Shown: one piece after another, positions 7,782 through 18,300 of the stretch
Layout of the letters: each line of letters starts with the position of its first letter
Position numbering within the stretch: the first letter of the stretch is position 1
Source of the DNA: Arcticibacter sp041902385
GTDB taxonomy: Bacteria; Bacteroidota; Bacteroidia; Sphingobacteriales; Sphingobacteriaceae
Direction: 5' to 3'
DNA length: 64,000 nucleotides
Assembly: GCF_041902385.1 (NCBI RefSeq)
Contig: NZ_CP169244.1
Coordinates: 930,001 to 994,000 of the forward strand
Notes under the pieces: generated by a model
The model's database searches: none
What the model was told of the DNA's origin: nothing
The model's input: the letters and a program-made list of their open reading frames with translations, nothing else
Made by a program: the position numbers and the translations under genes

Positions 7782-8504
7782 CTAACTTAAAACTTCCTCG
7801 AGAATAAGGTGAGAGTGAATTTCACCCAGACTGTCTAAATGAAAACGGTAGTAGTCGAGTATTGCACGGAGTAATTCTCTTCTTAAGGGGCCGGACATGA
7901 CGATCAGCGAAAGATCTTCAATACTTGCGGCTAAGAATTTTGAGAATAGATCCTTAAGCTGTCCCTCCAGCGCGTGCGGATGCAAGGGCATCGTGTCGGT
8001 AAACGATCCGCTCTGTAAATCAAAAAAGCGACTTTGGACCTTCGACTGTTCGGGATAAAAGCCGAGGTATCTCGAAAGCTTTAACAGGAACCAGATATGG
8101 TAATTGGCCACCCCTTTTTGGGCATGATCCAACATTGGGATTGTGTTATGCAGAAAAAAGAACAAGGGCTGGTCTGCCGAGTTGCCTCTGATGCTTTTGT
8201 ATACAACCTCGTTGAGAAACATCGCAAGACAACTTTTAACCATATCGTAGGGGATTGTTTCGAACACCGGGTCGTTACGCAACTCTGAGACCTTTTGAAT
8301 GTCGGCGCCCGGCTTTTGATACACCACCATATCCACTAAATGAAGAGGCTGCAGCATGTTCATCTTTATTCGGGACTTCGCCTTTTTTACCCCGTTGATG
8401 ATGTACGACTGCATGCCAAATTTCTCAGTAAATATCTGTACGACAACGCTGCTCTCAGAATATTCAGTTGTCTTTAGAACCACCCCCTTTGTTTTGTGAA
8501 GCAT
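7782..8504 (-). CDS. recO: DNA repair protein RecO
   Basis: Recombination mediator of the RecFOR pathway: helps load RecA on SSB-coated single-stranded DNA at gaps. The 240-residue length is normal. The N-terminal OB-fold start (KTKGVVLKTTEYSESS, then FTEKFGMQSYIINGVKKAKSR) is diagnostic; the C-terminal helical part has no zinc-cysteine cluster, as is common in Bacteroidota RecO. Leftward, followed upstream by dgkA and a small membrane protein in the same direction, 20 bases from dgkA, so probably one transcript. Confidence 0.92.
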   Translation of the reverse strand: MLHKTKGVVLKTTEYSESSVVVQIFTEKFGMQSYIINGVKKAKSRIKMNMLQPLHLVDMVVYQKPGADIQKVSELRNDPVFETIPYDMVKSCLAMFLNEVVYKSIRGNSADQPLFFFLHNTIPMLDHAQKGVANYHIWFLLKLSRYLGFYPEQSKVQSRFFDLQSGSFTDTMPLHPHALEGQLKDLFSKFLAASIEDLSLIVMSGPLRRELLRAILDYYRFHLDSLGEIHSHLILEEVLS

Positions 8505-8524
8505 ACCCTCTCTCCTGATAGATT

Positions 8525-8872
8525 TTAAATTAACCGGGGCACGAATATAAGAAGGGCGACCGCCAGGGCAAAAAAAGCGGCTATCAGAACTGCAGCAGCT
8601 GAAACATCTTTCACAATCCCAGCCTTCTCGTGGTATCCGGGCGACACCAGATCCACCAATGTTTCAATTGCAGTATTCAGCAACTCGGCAAGAACAACCA
8701 GAGCGATAGAGAACAAAACCCACAGCCATTCAGACGTATTGATTTTAAGCACAAAGCCGAGCACTATTGCCAAAGCGGCGCTGCTTAGATGAAATCTGAA
8801 ATTTAATTGTGTTAGGAAAGAATACCGCAAACCTTTGGCGGCGTATATGAAACTTTTAAAAAACCGCTTCAT
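8525..8872 (-). CDS. dgkA: Diacylglycerol kinase / undecaprenol kinase, DgkA family
   Basis: A 115-residue integral membrane kinase with three predicted helices. Family signatures seen: the amphipathic start with AAKGLRYS, the catalytic AELLNTAIETLVDL segment (Glu and Asn conserved) and KDVSAAAVLIAA. The family phosphorylates diacylglycerol in Gram-negatives or undecaprenol in Gram-positives; Bacteroidota members have mostly not been assigned, so the lipid substrate is open. Sits between recO and a 93-residue membrane protein on the same strand. Confidence 0.9.
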   Translation of the reverse strand: MKRFFKSFIYAAKGLRYSFLTQLNFRFHLSSAALAIVLGFVLKINTSEWLWVLFSIALVVLAELLNTAIETLVDLVSPGYHEKAGIVKDVSAAAVLIAAFFALAVALLIFVPRLI

Positions 8873-8887
8873 CGTTCATACCGTTTC

Positions 8888-8923
8888 GTGCCGCACCCTT
8901 AGTTTAGAAATAGGGTGCGACAC
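8888..8923. other. Strong hairpin in the dgkA upstream gap
   Basis: GTGCCGCACCCT (8888-8899) pairs with AGGGTGCGACAC (8912-8923) with one mismatch and a 12-nt loop. Neither strand has a U-tract, so it is not a classic intrinsic terminator; it could be an mRNA-processing or stability hairpin between the 93-residue gene and dgkA. Confidence 0.5.
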
Positions 8924-8983
8924 AAGATAACGATATATCGTCTTATAATGTAATTGAAATGAGGAGATCAGACCAGCAGCGGA

Positions 8984-9265
8984 TTAAGACTGGAGCATCC
9001 TCTTGCGCTTGTACCTCCGCGCTTCTATCTTTCGTTTCTCCTTTTTCTCAGCCTCGGCCGCCCGCTCTTCAATCAGGCCTGAGTATTCTACTTTCCTTAC
9101 AAGGCTATAAAATACCATGAGGAATCCGATGCCAAAGAGAACCGTTCCTCCAATCATAGCCCATCCATACAGCCCCCAGTCATTCCTTTTGATGACATAG
9201 CCCAGAATATTAAGTGCGACGCCCGGAATTATGAGAAACAATCCCCGTTTTAAATACTTATTCAT
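8984..9265 (-). CDS. Small conserved membrane protein of unknown function
   Basis: 93 residues with two hydrophobic helices (about 8-25 and 36-55) and a strongly basic, charged C-terminal tail (KKEKRKIEARRYKRKR). No family recognised. Leftward, 111 bases upstream of dgkA, and its start is followed by a 278-bp gap that also contains the ileS promoter on the other strand. Confidence 0.6.
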   Translation of the reverse strand: MNKYLKRGLFLIIPGVALNILGYVIKRNDWGLYGWAMIGGTVLFGIGFLMVFYSLVRKVEYSGLIEERAAEAEKKEKRKIEARRYKRKRMLQS

Positions 9266-9506
9266 ACCTCAGTCAGACAAAGGATATGCCAATCCCTACG
9301 CTGACTAAAAAGGCGCTTCTTAATCTTAATTTAACACTCGCAAAATTGGTCGGCGTCCTAAATAAAGCACAGGAAGTACAAGTTTGCTGCACTTAAGGTA
9401 TGCTCAGGCTCCATGACGGGAAGCACTGACGGCATTTCTTCAGCCAGTGATTTAAGTGCAAGGCGACGTTTTTCCTTAAAAATCTGCTTATTTATGCGTA
9501 TTTTAG

Positions 9507-9514
9507 TACTTTTG
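9507..9514 (+). promoter_or_regulatory. ileS promoter -7 element
   Basis: TACTTTTG, an exact match to TAnnTTTG, 29 bp before the ileS ATG. No clear TTTG is seen at -33. The rest of the 9266-9506 gap holds nothing recognisable. Confidence 0.55.
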
Positions 9515-9543
9515 CAAGCTTAAATTTTGGAGTTAAAGCACTG

Positions 9544-12500
9544 ATGTACAAAGAATATAAACAGCTCAATTTACCTGAAACAGGAAAAGACATCCTGGAG
9601 TACTGGAAAAGTAATAAGATATTTGATAAAAGCATCTCTAACCGTCCTGCTTCAAAACCATATACCTTCTATGAAGGCCCCCCTCTGCCAATGGTATGCC
9701 TGGAATCCACCATGTGATGGCCAGGAGCATCAAGGATATATTTTGCCGGTATAAAACGCTTAAGGGTTTCAGGGTAGAACGTAAAGGAGGATGGGACACA
9801 CACGGACTTCCCATTGAGCTCGCTGTTGAAAAGACCCTGGGGATCACGAAGGAAGACATCGGAAAGAAGATCTCTGTCGAGGAATACAACAGTGCCTGCC
9901 GCAGGGAGGTGATGAAGTACACCGATGTCTGGAACGACCTTACGGAGAAAATGGGATACTGGGTGGACCTTGAAAACCCTTATATCACCTACGAAAATGA
10001 ATATATTGAATCATTATGGTGGATTCTTAAGGAACTTTACAACAAGAATCTTCTCTACAAGGGATACACTGTTCAGCCTTTTTCGCCTGCTGCCGGAACG
10101 GGACTAAGTTCGCACGAACTCAACATGCCTGGAACGTACAGGAATGTAAAAGACACGTCTATCGTTGCTCAGTTCCATATCAGGCAGGACCAGGTTCATC
10201 CTCTTATTCCAATTCTGTTTCAGAACGAAGCGGAAGTAACGGCTATTCTGGCATGGACCACCACTCCCTGGACTCTTCCTTCAAATGGCGCCCTGGCGAT
10301 TGGGAAAGATATCACCTACGTCAAAATACGGACCTTCAACCCATATACCTATGCGCCTGTCAGCGTCGTGCTGGCAAAAGACCTCGTGCCGAAGTATTTT
10401 AAACCCGAAGGGCAGAACGGGTCGTTTCAGGATTACAAAGGCGGAGACAAGATCATCCCATGGGAATATGTGGCCGAATTTAAAGGCGAAGAACTTCTTG
10501 GCCTCCGCTATCATCAGCTGATGCCTTATGTGAGCAACGAAAACCTGGAGAAAAATGCTTTCAGAGTAATCCCGGGCGACTTCGTTACAACGGAAGACGG
10601 TACAGGTATCGTTCACATTGCTTCCGTTTTCGGGGCGGACGACTTCCGGGCTGCGAGAGAAAATGGCGTTCCGTCTGTTCTTGCAAAAGACGAAAAAGGA
10701 AACGAGTATCCGCTGGTAAACAGACAGGGGCGCTTCATTTCAGAGGTGACCGATTTTGCAGGCCGCTTCGTTAAAGAGGAATATTACACAGACGAAGAAA
10801 GGAACGCACCCGACTTTAAGCCGACGGATGTTCTGATTGCGATAAAGCTTAAAGAAGAGAACAAGGCCTTCGACGTAAAAAAATACGAACACAGCTATCC
10901 TCATTGCTGGAGAACTGACAAGCCCGTCTTGTATTACCCCCTCGACAGCTGGTTCATCCGCACCACTGCCGTGAAAGAGCGGATGGTAGAGCTAAACAAA
11001 ACGATCAACTGGAAACCGGAAGCAACAGGAACAGGCCGTTTCGGAAACTGGCTGGAAAACCTCGTGGACTGGAACTTATCGCGTTCCCGCTACTGGGGTA
11101 CGCCGCTTCCAATCTGGAGAACAGAGGACGGGTCAGAGGAGGTCTGCATCGGTTCTGCCAGGGAATTAAAGGAAAGGCTGGAAGATGCCTTCCGCTCTGG
11201 CTTCCTCGATGAGCAGGAAAAAGAAAAAACAGGAAAGATACTGGAGTCCTTCAACTCGGAGACGTTCGACCTGCACAGGCCTTATGTAGACGATATCATT
11301 TTGGTGACGGATGGTGGCAAAAAAATGTACAGGGAGCCCGACCTGATCGACGTTTGGTTCGACTCAGGAGCCATGCCATATGCACAGTGGCACTATCCTT
11401 TTGAGAATAACGAGCGCTTTGATAAGTCTTATCCCGCTGATTTCATTGCAGAGGGAGTAGATCAGACAAGAGGCTGGTTCTTTACGCTTCATGCTATTGC
11501 AGCGATGCTTAAAGACTCTGTGGCCTTCAAGAACGTCGTTTCTAACGGACTGGTGCTCGATAAGAACGGAAACAAGATGTCAAAGCGGCTTGGAAATGCC
11601 GTTGACCCGTTTGAGACAATAGAAAAATATGGCGCGGATGCAACACGCTGGTATATGATCAGCAACGCATCTCCCTGGGACAACCTAAAGTTTAACACAG
11701 AAGGACTGGACGAGGTCAGACGTAAATTTTTCGGCACGCTCTATAATACCTATGCGTTTTTCGCATTATATGCCAATATCGACGGATTTGATTATTCGGA
11801 GGACGAAATCGCTATTGAGAACCGGCCTGAAATAGATCGCTGGATCATCTCGCTGCTGAACACGCTGACAAAAGAAGTTGACCGCTTCTACTCGGAGTTC
11901 GAGCCTACGCGGGCGGCAAGGGCTATCCAGGATTTTGTTGACGAGCATCTCAGCAACTGGTACGTGCGGCTATGTCGCAGGCGTTTCTGGAAAGGAGATT
12001 ACACCGAAGACAAGATTTCAGCTTATCAGACGCTGTATACTTGTCTTGATACAATTTCACGCCTGATGTCCCCCATTGCGCCGTTCTTTAGTGAACGTCT
12101 GTTCCTCGATCTTAATGCAGCAACATCGAGGGAAAAAGCAGAATCGGTACACCTTACCGACTTCCCAGACTATCATGAAGCGCTGGTAGACAAGGCACTG
12201 GAAGAGCGTATGGCACTTGCACAGGACGTATCGTCGATGGTGCTTTCACTCCGCAAGAAAGTCGGCATCAATGTCAGACAACCACTTAACAAGATCCTTC
12301 TGCCGGTGCTGGATAGCGAGTTTGAAGCAAAGATTGACCGTGTAAAAGAGCTCATCCTGTCGGAGACAAACATCAAAAACATCGAGTTTATCACAGACAC
12401 ATCGGGTATCATTACAAAGAAGGTGAAGCCCAATTTCAAGGCGCTTGGCCCCAAGGCGGGAAAGTACATGAAGGATGTTGCAGCCTTTATCAGCTCTATG

Positions 12501-12935
12501 TCGCAGGACGAGCTTTCCGCATTTGAATCTACAGGTGCAGCGCGCTTTAGCAAGGATGATTTCATCCTCGACATTCCGGTATCGGATGTGGAAATTATAG
12601 CAGAAGACGTTCCTGGCTGGCAGGTGACAAATATCGGAAAACTAACGGTGGCTTTAGATGTTACGCTAACTACAGAATTGAAACAGGAGGGGATCTCGAG
12701 GGAGGTAATAAACCGCATTCAGAATCTGAGGAAAGAGCTCGGCTTCGAAGTAACAGACAAGATCAAGGTTACAATGACGGTACAGCCTGACATAGAGGCA
12801 GCCGTAAGCAATAATTTATCCTATATTTGCGCGGAAATTCTGGCTGACTCCTTCGATTTCGATTCCGGTCTTCAAACAGGAGAAAAGGTTGAAATTGAAG
12901 AACAGGAATTATTGATATCTATTACAAAGGCTTAA
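9544..12935 (+). CDS. ileS: Isoleucyl-tRNA synthetase (one-base frameshift near the 5' end)
   Basis: Class I aminoacyl-tRNA synthetase that charges tRNA-Ile and edits Val. From ATG 9544 the frame reads MYKEYKQLNLPETGKDILEY and reaches YTFYEGPP, then hits a stop; adding one C to the six-C run at 9678-9683 gives GPPSANGMPGIHHVMA, the family HIGH-region, and continues to the end: 1130 residues. The KMSKS loop appears as NKMSKRLGNAVDP, and the editing domain has WTTTPWTLPSN. It is the eukaryote-like clade of IleRS common in Bacteroidota. Followed after 1 base by a DksA-like gene and then lspA, a typical Sphingobacteria operon. The gene is essential, so the shift is most likely an assembly error. 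Confidence 0.93.
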
Positions 12936-12936
12936 T

Positions 12937-13320
12937 ATGGAAAATAACGAAAAAACACGGTACTCCGACGCAGAACTTCAGGAATTTAAAGAGCTGATTC
13001 TTGACAAGATGCGCGTTGCGAAAGAAGAGTTGGCCTCTCTCGCACAGTCCTTAAGCAATCCAAACCTTAACGGCACAGACGACACTGCAGGAACTTACAA
13101 AACTTTGGAGGATGGTTCTGCAACCTTGGAAAAGGAACAGATCAACCAGCTGGCCGCACGTCAGAAGAAATTTATTGAAAATCTGGAAGCGGCACTGGTC
13201 CGCATTGAAAATAAAACGTACGGCGTTTGCCGCGAAACGGGGAAACTCATCCCTAAGGAACGGCTAAGAGCAGTACCCCATACTACTTTGAGTATGGAGG
13301 CAAAAATGAAACAGTATTAA
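12937..13320 (+). CDS. TraR/DksA-family protein with degenerate zinc finger
   Basis: 127 residues: N-terminal coiled coil (about 5-80) with acidic residues, then the C-terminal YGVCRETGKLIPKERLRAVP segment that aligns with the DksA zinc-finger region. DksA proteins bind the RNA polymerase secondary channel and work with ppGpp. Only one cysteine (in YGVC) remains of the four zinc ligands, so this member probably does not bind zinc in the usual way. Its stop TAA shares a base with the lspA ATG, so it is coupled to lspA; it starts 1 base after ileS. Confidence 0.85.
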   Translation: MENNEKTRYSDAELQEFKELILDKMRVAKEELASLAQSLSNPNLNGTDDTAGTYKTLEDGSATLEKEQINQLAARQKKFIENLEAALVRIENKTYGVCRETGKLIPKERLRAVPHTTLSMEAKMKQY

Positions 13321-13970
13321 TGAAAGCATATTCGAAGCCCTTTCTGGCTATTTTCCTGATTCTCCTGGCTGACCAGGCACTCAAATTCTGGATTAAGCTA
13401 AATATGAGCCTTGGCCAGGAGTTCAAGATCATAGGAAACTGGTTCATTATTCATTTCACAGAAAATAACGGAATGGCTTTCGGAATGGAGTTCGGCGGCG
13501 AGGCAGGCAAGCTCATTCTCACCCTCTTCCGTATAGCGGCAGTATGTGCGATCGGCTACGGCGTAGTCCACCTTGTAAAGCACAAATACCACAGGGGACT
13601 CATCCTGAACGTGGCCCTTATTTTCGCCGGCGCTCTGGGTAACATCATTGACTCTACCTTTTACGGGCTTATTTTCAGCGAAAGTTCGTATTTCGCGCCA
13701 GCAAAGCTCTTTCCCGCCGAAGGAGGGTATTCAAGTCTATTCCATGGGAAGGTGGTGGATATGTTTTACTTTCCGCTCGTCCAGGGGAGGTTTCCGGACT
13801 GGTTCCCAATATGGTCAGGCGAAGACTTTATTTTCTTCCGCCCAGTATTTAACATCGCCGATGCCGCCATCTCCGTGGGGGTGATTGCCATTCTTCTCTT
13901 TCAGAAGAGATACTTCAAAGAAGAGAAAAAAGAGGAGAGCTACCCGCATAGCGAGATTATCGAAGAATAA
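13320..13970 (+). CDS. lspA: Lipoprotein signal peptidase (signal peptidase II)
   Basis: Inner-membrane aspartyl protease that removes signal peptides from prolipoproteins. Seen: four hydrophobic segments, the FTENNGMAFGM motif after the first, and the two catalytic aspartates in GALGNIIDSTFYG and FNIADAAISVGV. At 216 residues it is longer than E. coli LspA (164), mainly from a periplasmic loop (about residues 120-160), typical of Bacteroidota. ATG 13320 overlaps the previous stop. Last gene of the ileS operon; a terminator follows. Confidence 0.93.
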   Translation: MKAYSKPFLAIFLILLADQALKFWIKLNMSLGQEFKIIGNWFIIHFTENNGMAFGMEFGGEAGKLILTLFRIAAVCAIGYGVVHLVKHKYHRGLILNVALIFAGALGNIIDSTFYGLIFSESSYFAPAKLFPAEGGYSSLFHGKVVDMFYFPLVQGRFPDWFPIWSGEDFIFFRPVFNIADAAISVGVIAILLFQKRYFKEEKKEESYPHSEIIEE

Positions 13971-14003
13971 AACAGCATAAGCGGCAGATCTTAAAAGCAA
14001 CTT

Positions 14004-14053
14004 AATACGGATATTCATGTTACATTCAGGCATGAGTATCCGTATTGTTTTTT
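14004..14053 (+). terminator. Terminator of the ileS-lspA operon
   Basis: Stem AATACGGATA (14004-14013) with TATCCGTATT (14037-14046), extended by an inner TCATG/CATGA pairing, followed by GTTTTTT. Confidence 0.82.
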
Positions 14054-14126
14054 AGAAGACTTACTGAAATTTATGGAAATCGCTCAACACTGGCATCTCC
14101 ATACTATCACACACAAAAATTCAAAT

Positions 14127-14831
14127 ATGAAAAAGTACGTAATTATTGCATTGCTAAGCATTTTTTGTTATTCCGCTTATTCGCAAACCATTGACACTCG
14201 CCGTAAGATTGAGGTGAACGGCTCGGCCGAGGCTGAGGTAACACCCGACATTATTTATTTCTCAGTATCACTCCGCGAATACTTTAAAGACAATAACATC
14301 AAGAAAAAAGTGGAGATCGACGATTTAGAAAAGCAGTTGCTTGCAGCGGTAACAAATGCAGGCGTGCCGAAGGAGAACTTTACCGTTAACAATATTTCCT
14401 CGTACGCTTCAAGCCTTCAGAAAAAGAAAAATCCTGAGTTCCTTATTTCAAAGCAGTACAGGATCAAAGTTCAGGACTTAAATCGCTTTAACCAGATCAT
14501 GGAAGCACTTGATACGAAGGCTGTACAATACACCAATGTTGACAGCTACGATTACTCAAAGATAGAATCCCTAAAAAAAGACTTAAAGATCAAAGCACTG
14601 CAAGCTGCTAAAGACAAAGCCACGTATCTGGCTACAGCATTAAACGACGGTGTTGGAAAAGCTCTGGAAGTGCAGGAGATCAACAATGAGTACTACCCTC
14701 AGGCGATCTACCGTGCGAATGCCAGCTTTTCAAAATTAGCCGAAGCCTCTGCCGACAACAGCTCTGCAGAAATAGACTTTAAGAAAATAAAGTTGAATTA
14801 TCAGATGAGAGTAGTGTTTGAGCTGAAATAA
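14127..14831 (+). CDS. SIMPL-domain (DUF541) secreted protein
   Basis: 234 residues from ATG 14127; the frame extends upstream, but MKKYVIIALLSIFCYSAYSQ is a clean signal peptide and is taken as the start. The mature part has the DUF541 features: RKIEVNGSAEAEVTPDIIYFSVSL at the front and the long Lys/Ala-rich helix LKIKALQAAKDKATYLATALN in the middle. Relatives include periplasmic/outer-membrane BP26-like ring-forming proteins; function in Bacteroidota is unknown. Single gene, convergent with the receiver gene, sharing a bidirectional terminator. Confidence 0.85.
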   Translation: MKKYVIIALLSIFCYSAYSQTIDTRRKIEVNGSAEAEVTPDIIYFSVSLREYFKDNNIKKKVEIDDLEKQLLAAVTNAGVPKENFTVNNISSYASSLQKKKNPEFLISKQYRIKVQDLNRFNQIMEALDTKAVQYTNVDSYDYSKIESLKKDLKIKALQAAKDKATYLATALNDGVGKALEVQEINNEYYPQAIYRANASFSKLAEASADNSSAEIDFKKIKLNYQMRVVFELK

Positions 14832-14842
14832 CTCTGAAAAAT

Positions 14843-14901
14843 AAAGGCGACGGGTAGTAAACGCAGGTCGTGTGACCCGCCGCCTGCAACCCGTCGTCTT
14901 T
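14843..14901. terminator. Bidirectional terminator between SIMPL gene and receiver gene
   Basis: AAAGGCGACGGGT (14843-14855) pairs with ACCCGTCGTCTTT (14889-14901) with one G-T wobble; an inner GCAGG/CCTGC stem lies in the loop. A/T tracts on both sides let it serve both converging genes. Confidence 0.7.
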
Positions 14902-14904
14902 GTG

Positions 14905-15255
14905 TTAAAATCTGGAAAGCATCAGCTCAAGCTCGTCCAGATCAAAAGGCTTGGCAAGCCAGGTATCGGCCCCAGCCTCTGTTGCCAGCTTCTCAATATC
15001 GTTATTGGCAGAGAAATAAACTACCGGAATTTCCTTAAACTCCTCGTGTGCTTTAAGCGTCCTGGTCGCTATAATCCCTCCCGTATCGGGAATCCAATTG
15101 TCCATCAGAATCACGTCAGGACGGCACTCCTCCAGGATAGAAATAATATTATTGCAATTGGTGCGAGTATGCACCTCCCACCCCTTCTCCGTCAACAGAT
15201 AGGTTAGAATTTCTAAGATATCTGTATCATCATCAAAAATCAAAATCCGCTTCAT
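14905..15255 (-). CDS. Single-domain response regulator of the light-sensing cluster
   Basis: 116-residue receiver domain only: acidic cluster D8-D10, phospho-acceptor D52 in VILMDNWIPDTGG, switch S82 and K102 (AKPFD). It lies 92 bases downstream of the giant kinase gene on the same strand but has its own -7 element, so it may be both co-transcribed and independently expressed. Likely phosphorylated by that kinase, which has no receiver of its own (inference from position). Strongly similar to the receiver at 7406-7777. Confidence 0.92.
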   Translation of the reverse strand: MKRILIFDDDTDILEILTYLLTEKGWEVHTRTNCNNIISILEECRPDVILMDNWIPDTGGIIATRTLKAHEEFKEIPVVYFSANNDIEKLATEAGADTWLAKPFDLDELELMLSRF

Positions 15256-15272
15256 CTGTGATAAAGCTATAA

Positions 15273-15280
15273 CAAATATA
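15273..15280 (-). promoter_or_regulatory. -7 element upstream of the receiver gene
   Basis: Minus strand TATATTTG (TAnnTTTG), 17 bp before the ATG at 15255. No clear -33 TTTG. Confidence 0.45.
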
Positions 15281-15347
15281 TTAGTTGTGCAATAAGTTAA
15301 TTAGTAATTTAATGTTCACAGCAACTTAAACGTTTCACATTTCATAT

Positions 15348-18300
15348 CTAATCGGGCGTTCTGGCGGAAAGTGGGATGGTAAACCAAAAAGTCGAACCTT
15401 TTCCTTCCGTTGTAGTTACACCCACTTCCCCGTCGTGTCTTCTTATAATCTCTGCAGAAATAAAAAGGCCAAGCCCCAGGCCTGCGAACTTCTGGGATGA
15501 TTCCTGGACGCGGAAAAACCTGTCGAAGATAAAATTGACCTTGTCTTCAGGAATTCCGATTCCAAAGTCCGTGACCGATACTTTTACAACTTCTTCCGTC
15601 TTTTCAACTTTTAATATCACCTCATCTGCATCGGGAGAATATTTTACTGCGTTAGACAAGAAGTTAATGATCACCTGTTCCAGCCGGTGCTTGTCGGCAT
15701 TTATCACGATATCTGCATCTCCCTCAAGCAAAATACGGTGCTTCAGGTTCGTATTTCTTATTTGATCAAGACAGTCTTGCACCACTTCTCCAATGTTGAA
15801 GAAGCTGGTATGGAACTGCAACTTGCCAGCCTGGATTTTCGTCACATCGAGCAAGTCTTCCACAAGGGAAGTCAGCTTATTTACCTGCTTATTCGCCTTC
15901 TCAATGAATCCTTGCACGGTCAGTACATCGTTCCTTTTAACGACCAGTCTTTCTGCAATCTGCAGGGAGGCCTTCATACTGGTGATCGGAGTTTTCAGCT
16001 CATGACTGGCAATACTCATGAATTCATCCTTCTTTTGAAGGAGCAGACGGGTTGCCTGCTGAGCAAGCTCCTGATCAGTGATGTCGGTCATACTTCCGAT
16101 GTACCCTTCAAACTCCTTACCCGCTATCGGATTACTTTGCGCAAGTACCCATCTGAAATCGCCCTTCCTGCTTCTTATCCTAAACTTGGAGTGGTAACTA
16201 ACGCGTTGCTGAAGCGCCAGCTTAAACTTTTTATCTTCCCGTTCGGCATCTTCCGGATGAAAGGCTTTCTTCCAGCCCAGAGCCATACTATCTTCGAAGC
16301 TCAGGCCGGTCAGCCTGGTCCATTGTTTATTCACATAATTGCACCTCCCAAGGCTGTCGACTCTCCAGATCATGAACGGCGACTGATCCGCCAGCTGCCG
16401 GAAGTCGTCTTCGCTCGCCTTCAGTGCTTCAGAAAATGTCTTTTGCTCGTGAATGTCGGTACTCGTTCCCACCCACATCTTGATCTTTCCATTCTCGTCG
16501 CGCAATGCAATGGCCCTGCTCAGGTGCCATCTATATTCACCGTCAGAACGACGGAGGCGACGCTCCATCTCAAAGGGAGCACCCGACTCAACACTCCTTA
16601 GCCATGCCCACTTGTTATCCTGTAAATCATCAGGATGAATGATGCTCGTCCAGCTCCATCCTTTCAGATCACCTATATCCTTGCCGCAGTAGTCAAGCCA
16701 TACCTGGTTGAAATAGTCGATGCTTCCGTCAGGCGTAGCAGTCCACACCTTCTGCGGCATGGCATTGGCCAGAAACTTAAACCGCTCCTCACTCTTTCTT
16801 ATCTCTTCCAGAGCTTCCAATTCTTTCCTTTGGGCGTCTTTCTGAGATGTAATATCGACCATGGAACCGAGCATGCGATAGGGAGTCCCGTATTCATCAG
16901 GAAGCACAAACCCACGGTCGAGCACGGTAGCGTATTGACCGTCCTTTCGCAGAAAGCGGTATTCCTTACTCCACTGTTTAGCACCTTTATTAATTGCCTT
17001 GTAAACTTCCTCTTCAACCCCCTTGCGGTCATCCGGGTGGACATTATTCAGCCATTGAGCCCGGCTGAACGAGTCCATCTCGTAGCCAAACAGAGAATAG
17101 AAGCTATCGCTCCACCAGACCGTGTTATTTACAAGGTCCCAATCCCAGATGGCATCATTCGTTGCCTTTGAGACCAGCCTGAAACGCTCCTCGCTTGCTG
17201 AAAGTTCGCGCGTACGTTCCGCAACCTTGTCTTCCAGCTCTATGTTGAGGCTCCGCAGTTTCTCGCGGGCCGAAATCAACTCATTATAGTTCTTCCGGAG
17301 TTTTTGCTCGGCCTCTTTTTTCTCTGATATATCGGTAAAGGAGACAACGAATCCGTCCATCATTTTGACGGCAACAGCCTCATACCATTTGTGACTGCCT
17401 TCAATAGAAGGAACTTCAGAATGCAGCGGCTGACCTTCCTCAACCACCTTCACGTATTTGTCGAATTGTCCGTTCTGAATAATCAAGGGAATGCTGCTTA
17501 AGCGTTTCCCCTCCAGATTTGCCGACTGAAATAACTTTTCGCCCTGATGATTGCAGGTCAGAAGCGAGAAGTCCTCTATCCGGCCGCTCCTGTTCCTTTC
17601 GGCCTTGAACACCATGATGGCACTCAGGGTGGAGTTAAACACTCCGTTTATGATGTTATTTAGCCTGGAGACTGCAGAAATGTCAACAAAGGTAACGATC
17701 ACTCCGTCCACCTTCTTATCCTGCCGGATGTAGGGGAGTATCTTGATTAAGCAGTGGCTATTATCCGGGAGGACGATTTCCTTTTCAACCACCTTCTCAG
17801 TCTTCAATACGTAGCGGATGTCATCGAGCAGCGTCTCATAGTTCAGATTAGTTGAAATATGAGAGATTGGTCTGCCAATGTCTGAATCAATAAGATTGAC
17901 CAGATTAATGGCAGCCGAGTTGAACTTCCTGATCCGGAGGTCACTGTCGAGAAATATTTGCCCGATGTCTGTGCTTCTGAAATAATTATTGAGGTCGTCG
18001 TTTAGTTCAATAAGCTCCTTGATCTTCAGCTGATGCTCGGTATTGAGCGTGTGCAGCTCTTCATTGAGCGACTGAAGCTCTTCATTGCTCGATTGCAGTT
18101 CCTCGTTTGCAGAAAGGAGCTCTTCGTTACTTGATTGTAATTCTTCGTTCGCGGTCTCAAGTCCCTCAATAGCCAGCTGTAAACTTGCTCTTGTTTCGCT
18201 CAATTCCTCTTCCAGCTCAGCAAGGTACTCGGTCTGTTCACCTGAAGGCACCAAGGAAAATTCGTCCCGGCCAGGGGGAACGCTGTAATTATTCTCTCCC

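Noticed and set aside
9358..9495. Protein-like minus-strand open frame (reads KQIFKEKRRLALKSLAEEM) upstream of ileS
   Set aside because: No start codon before an upstream stop, and the region is occupied by the ileS promoter; too short to support as a gene.
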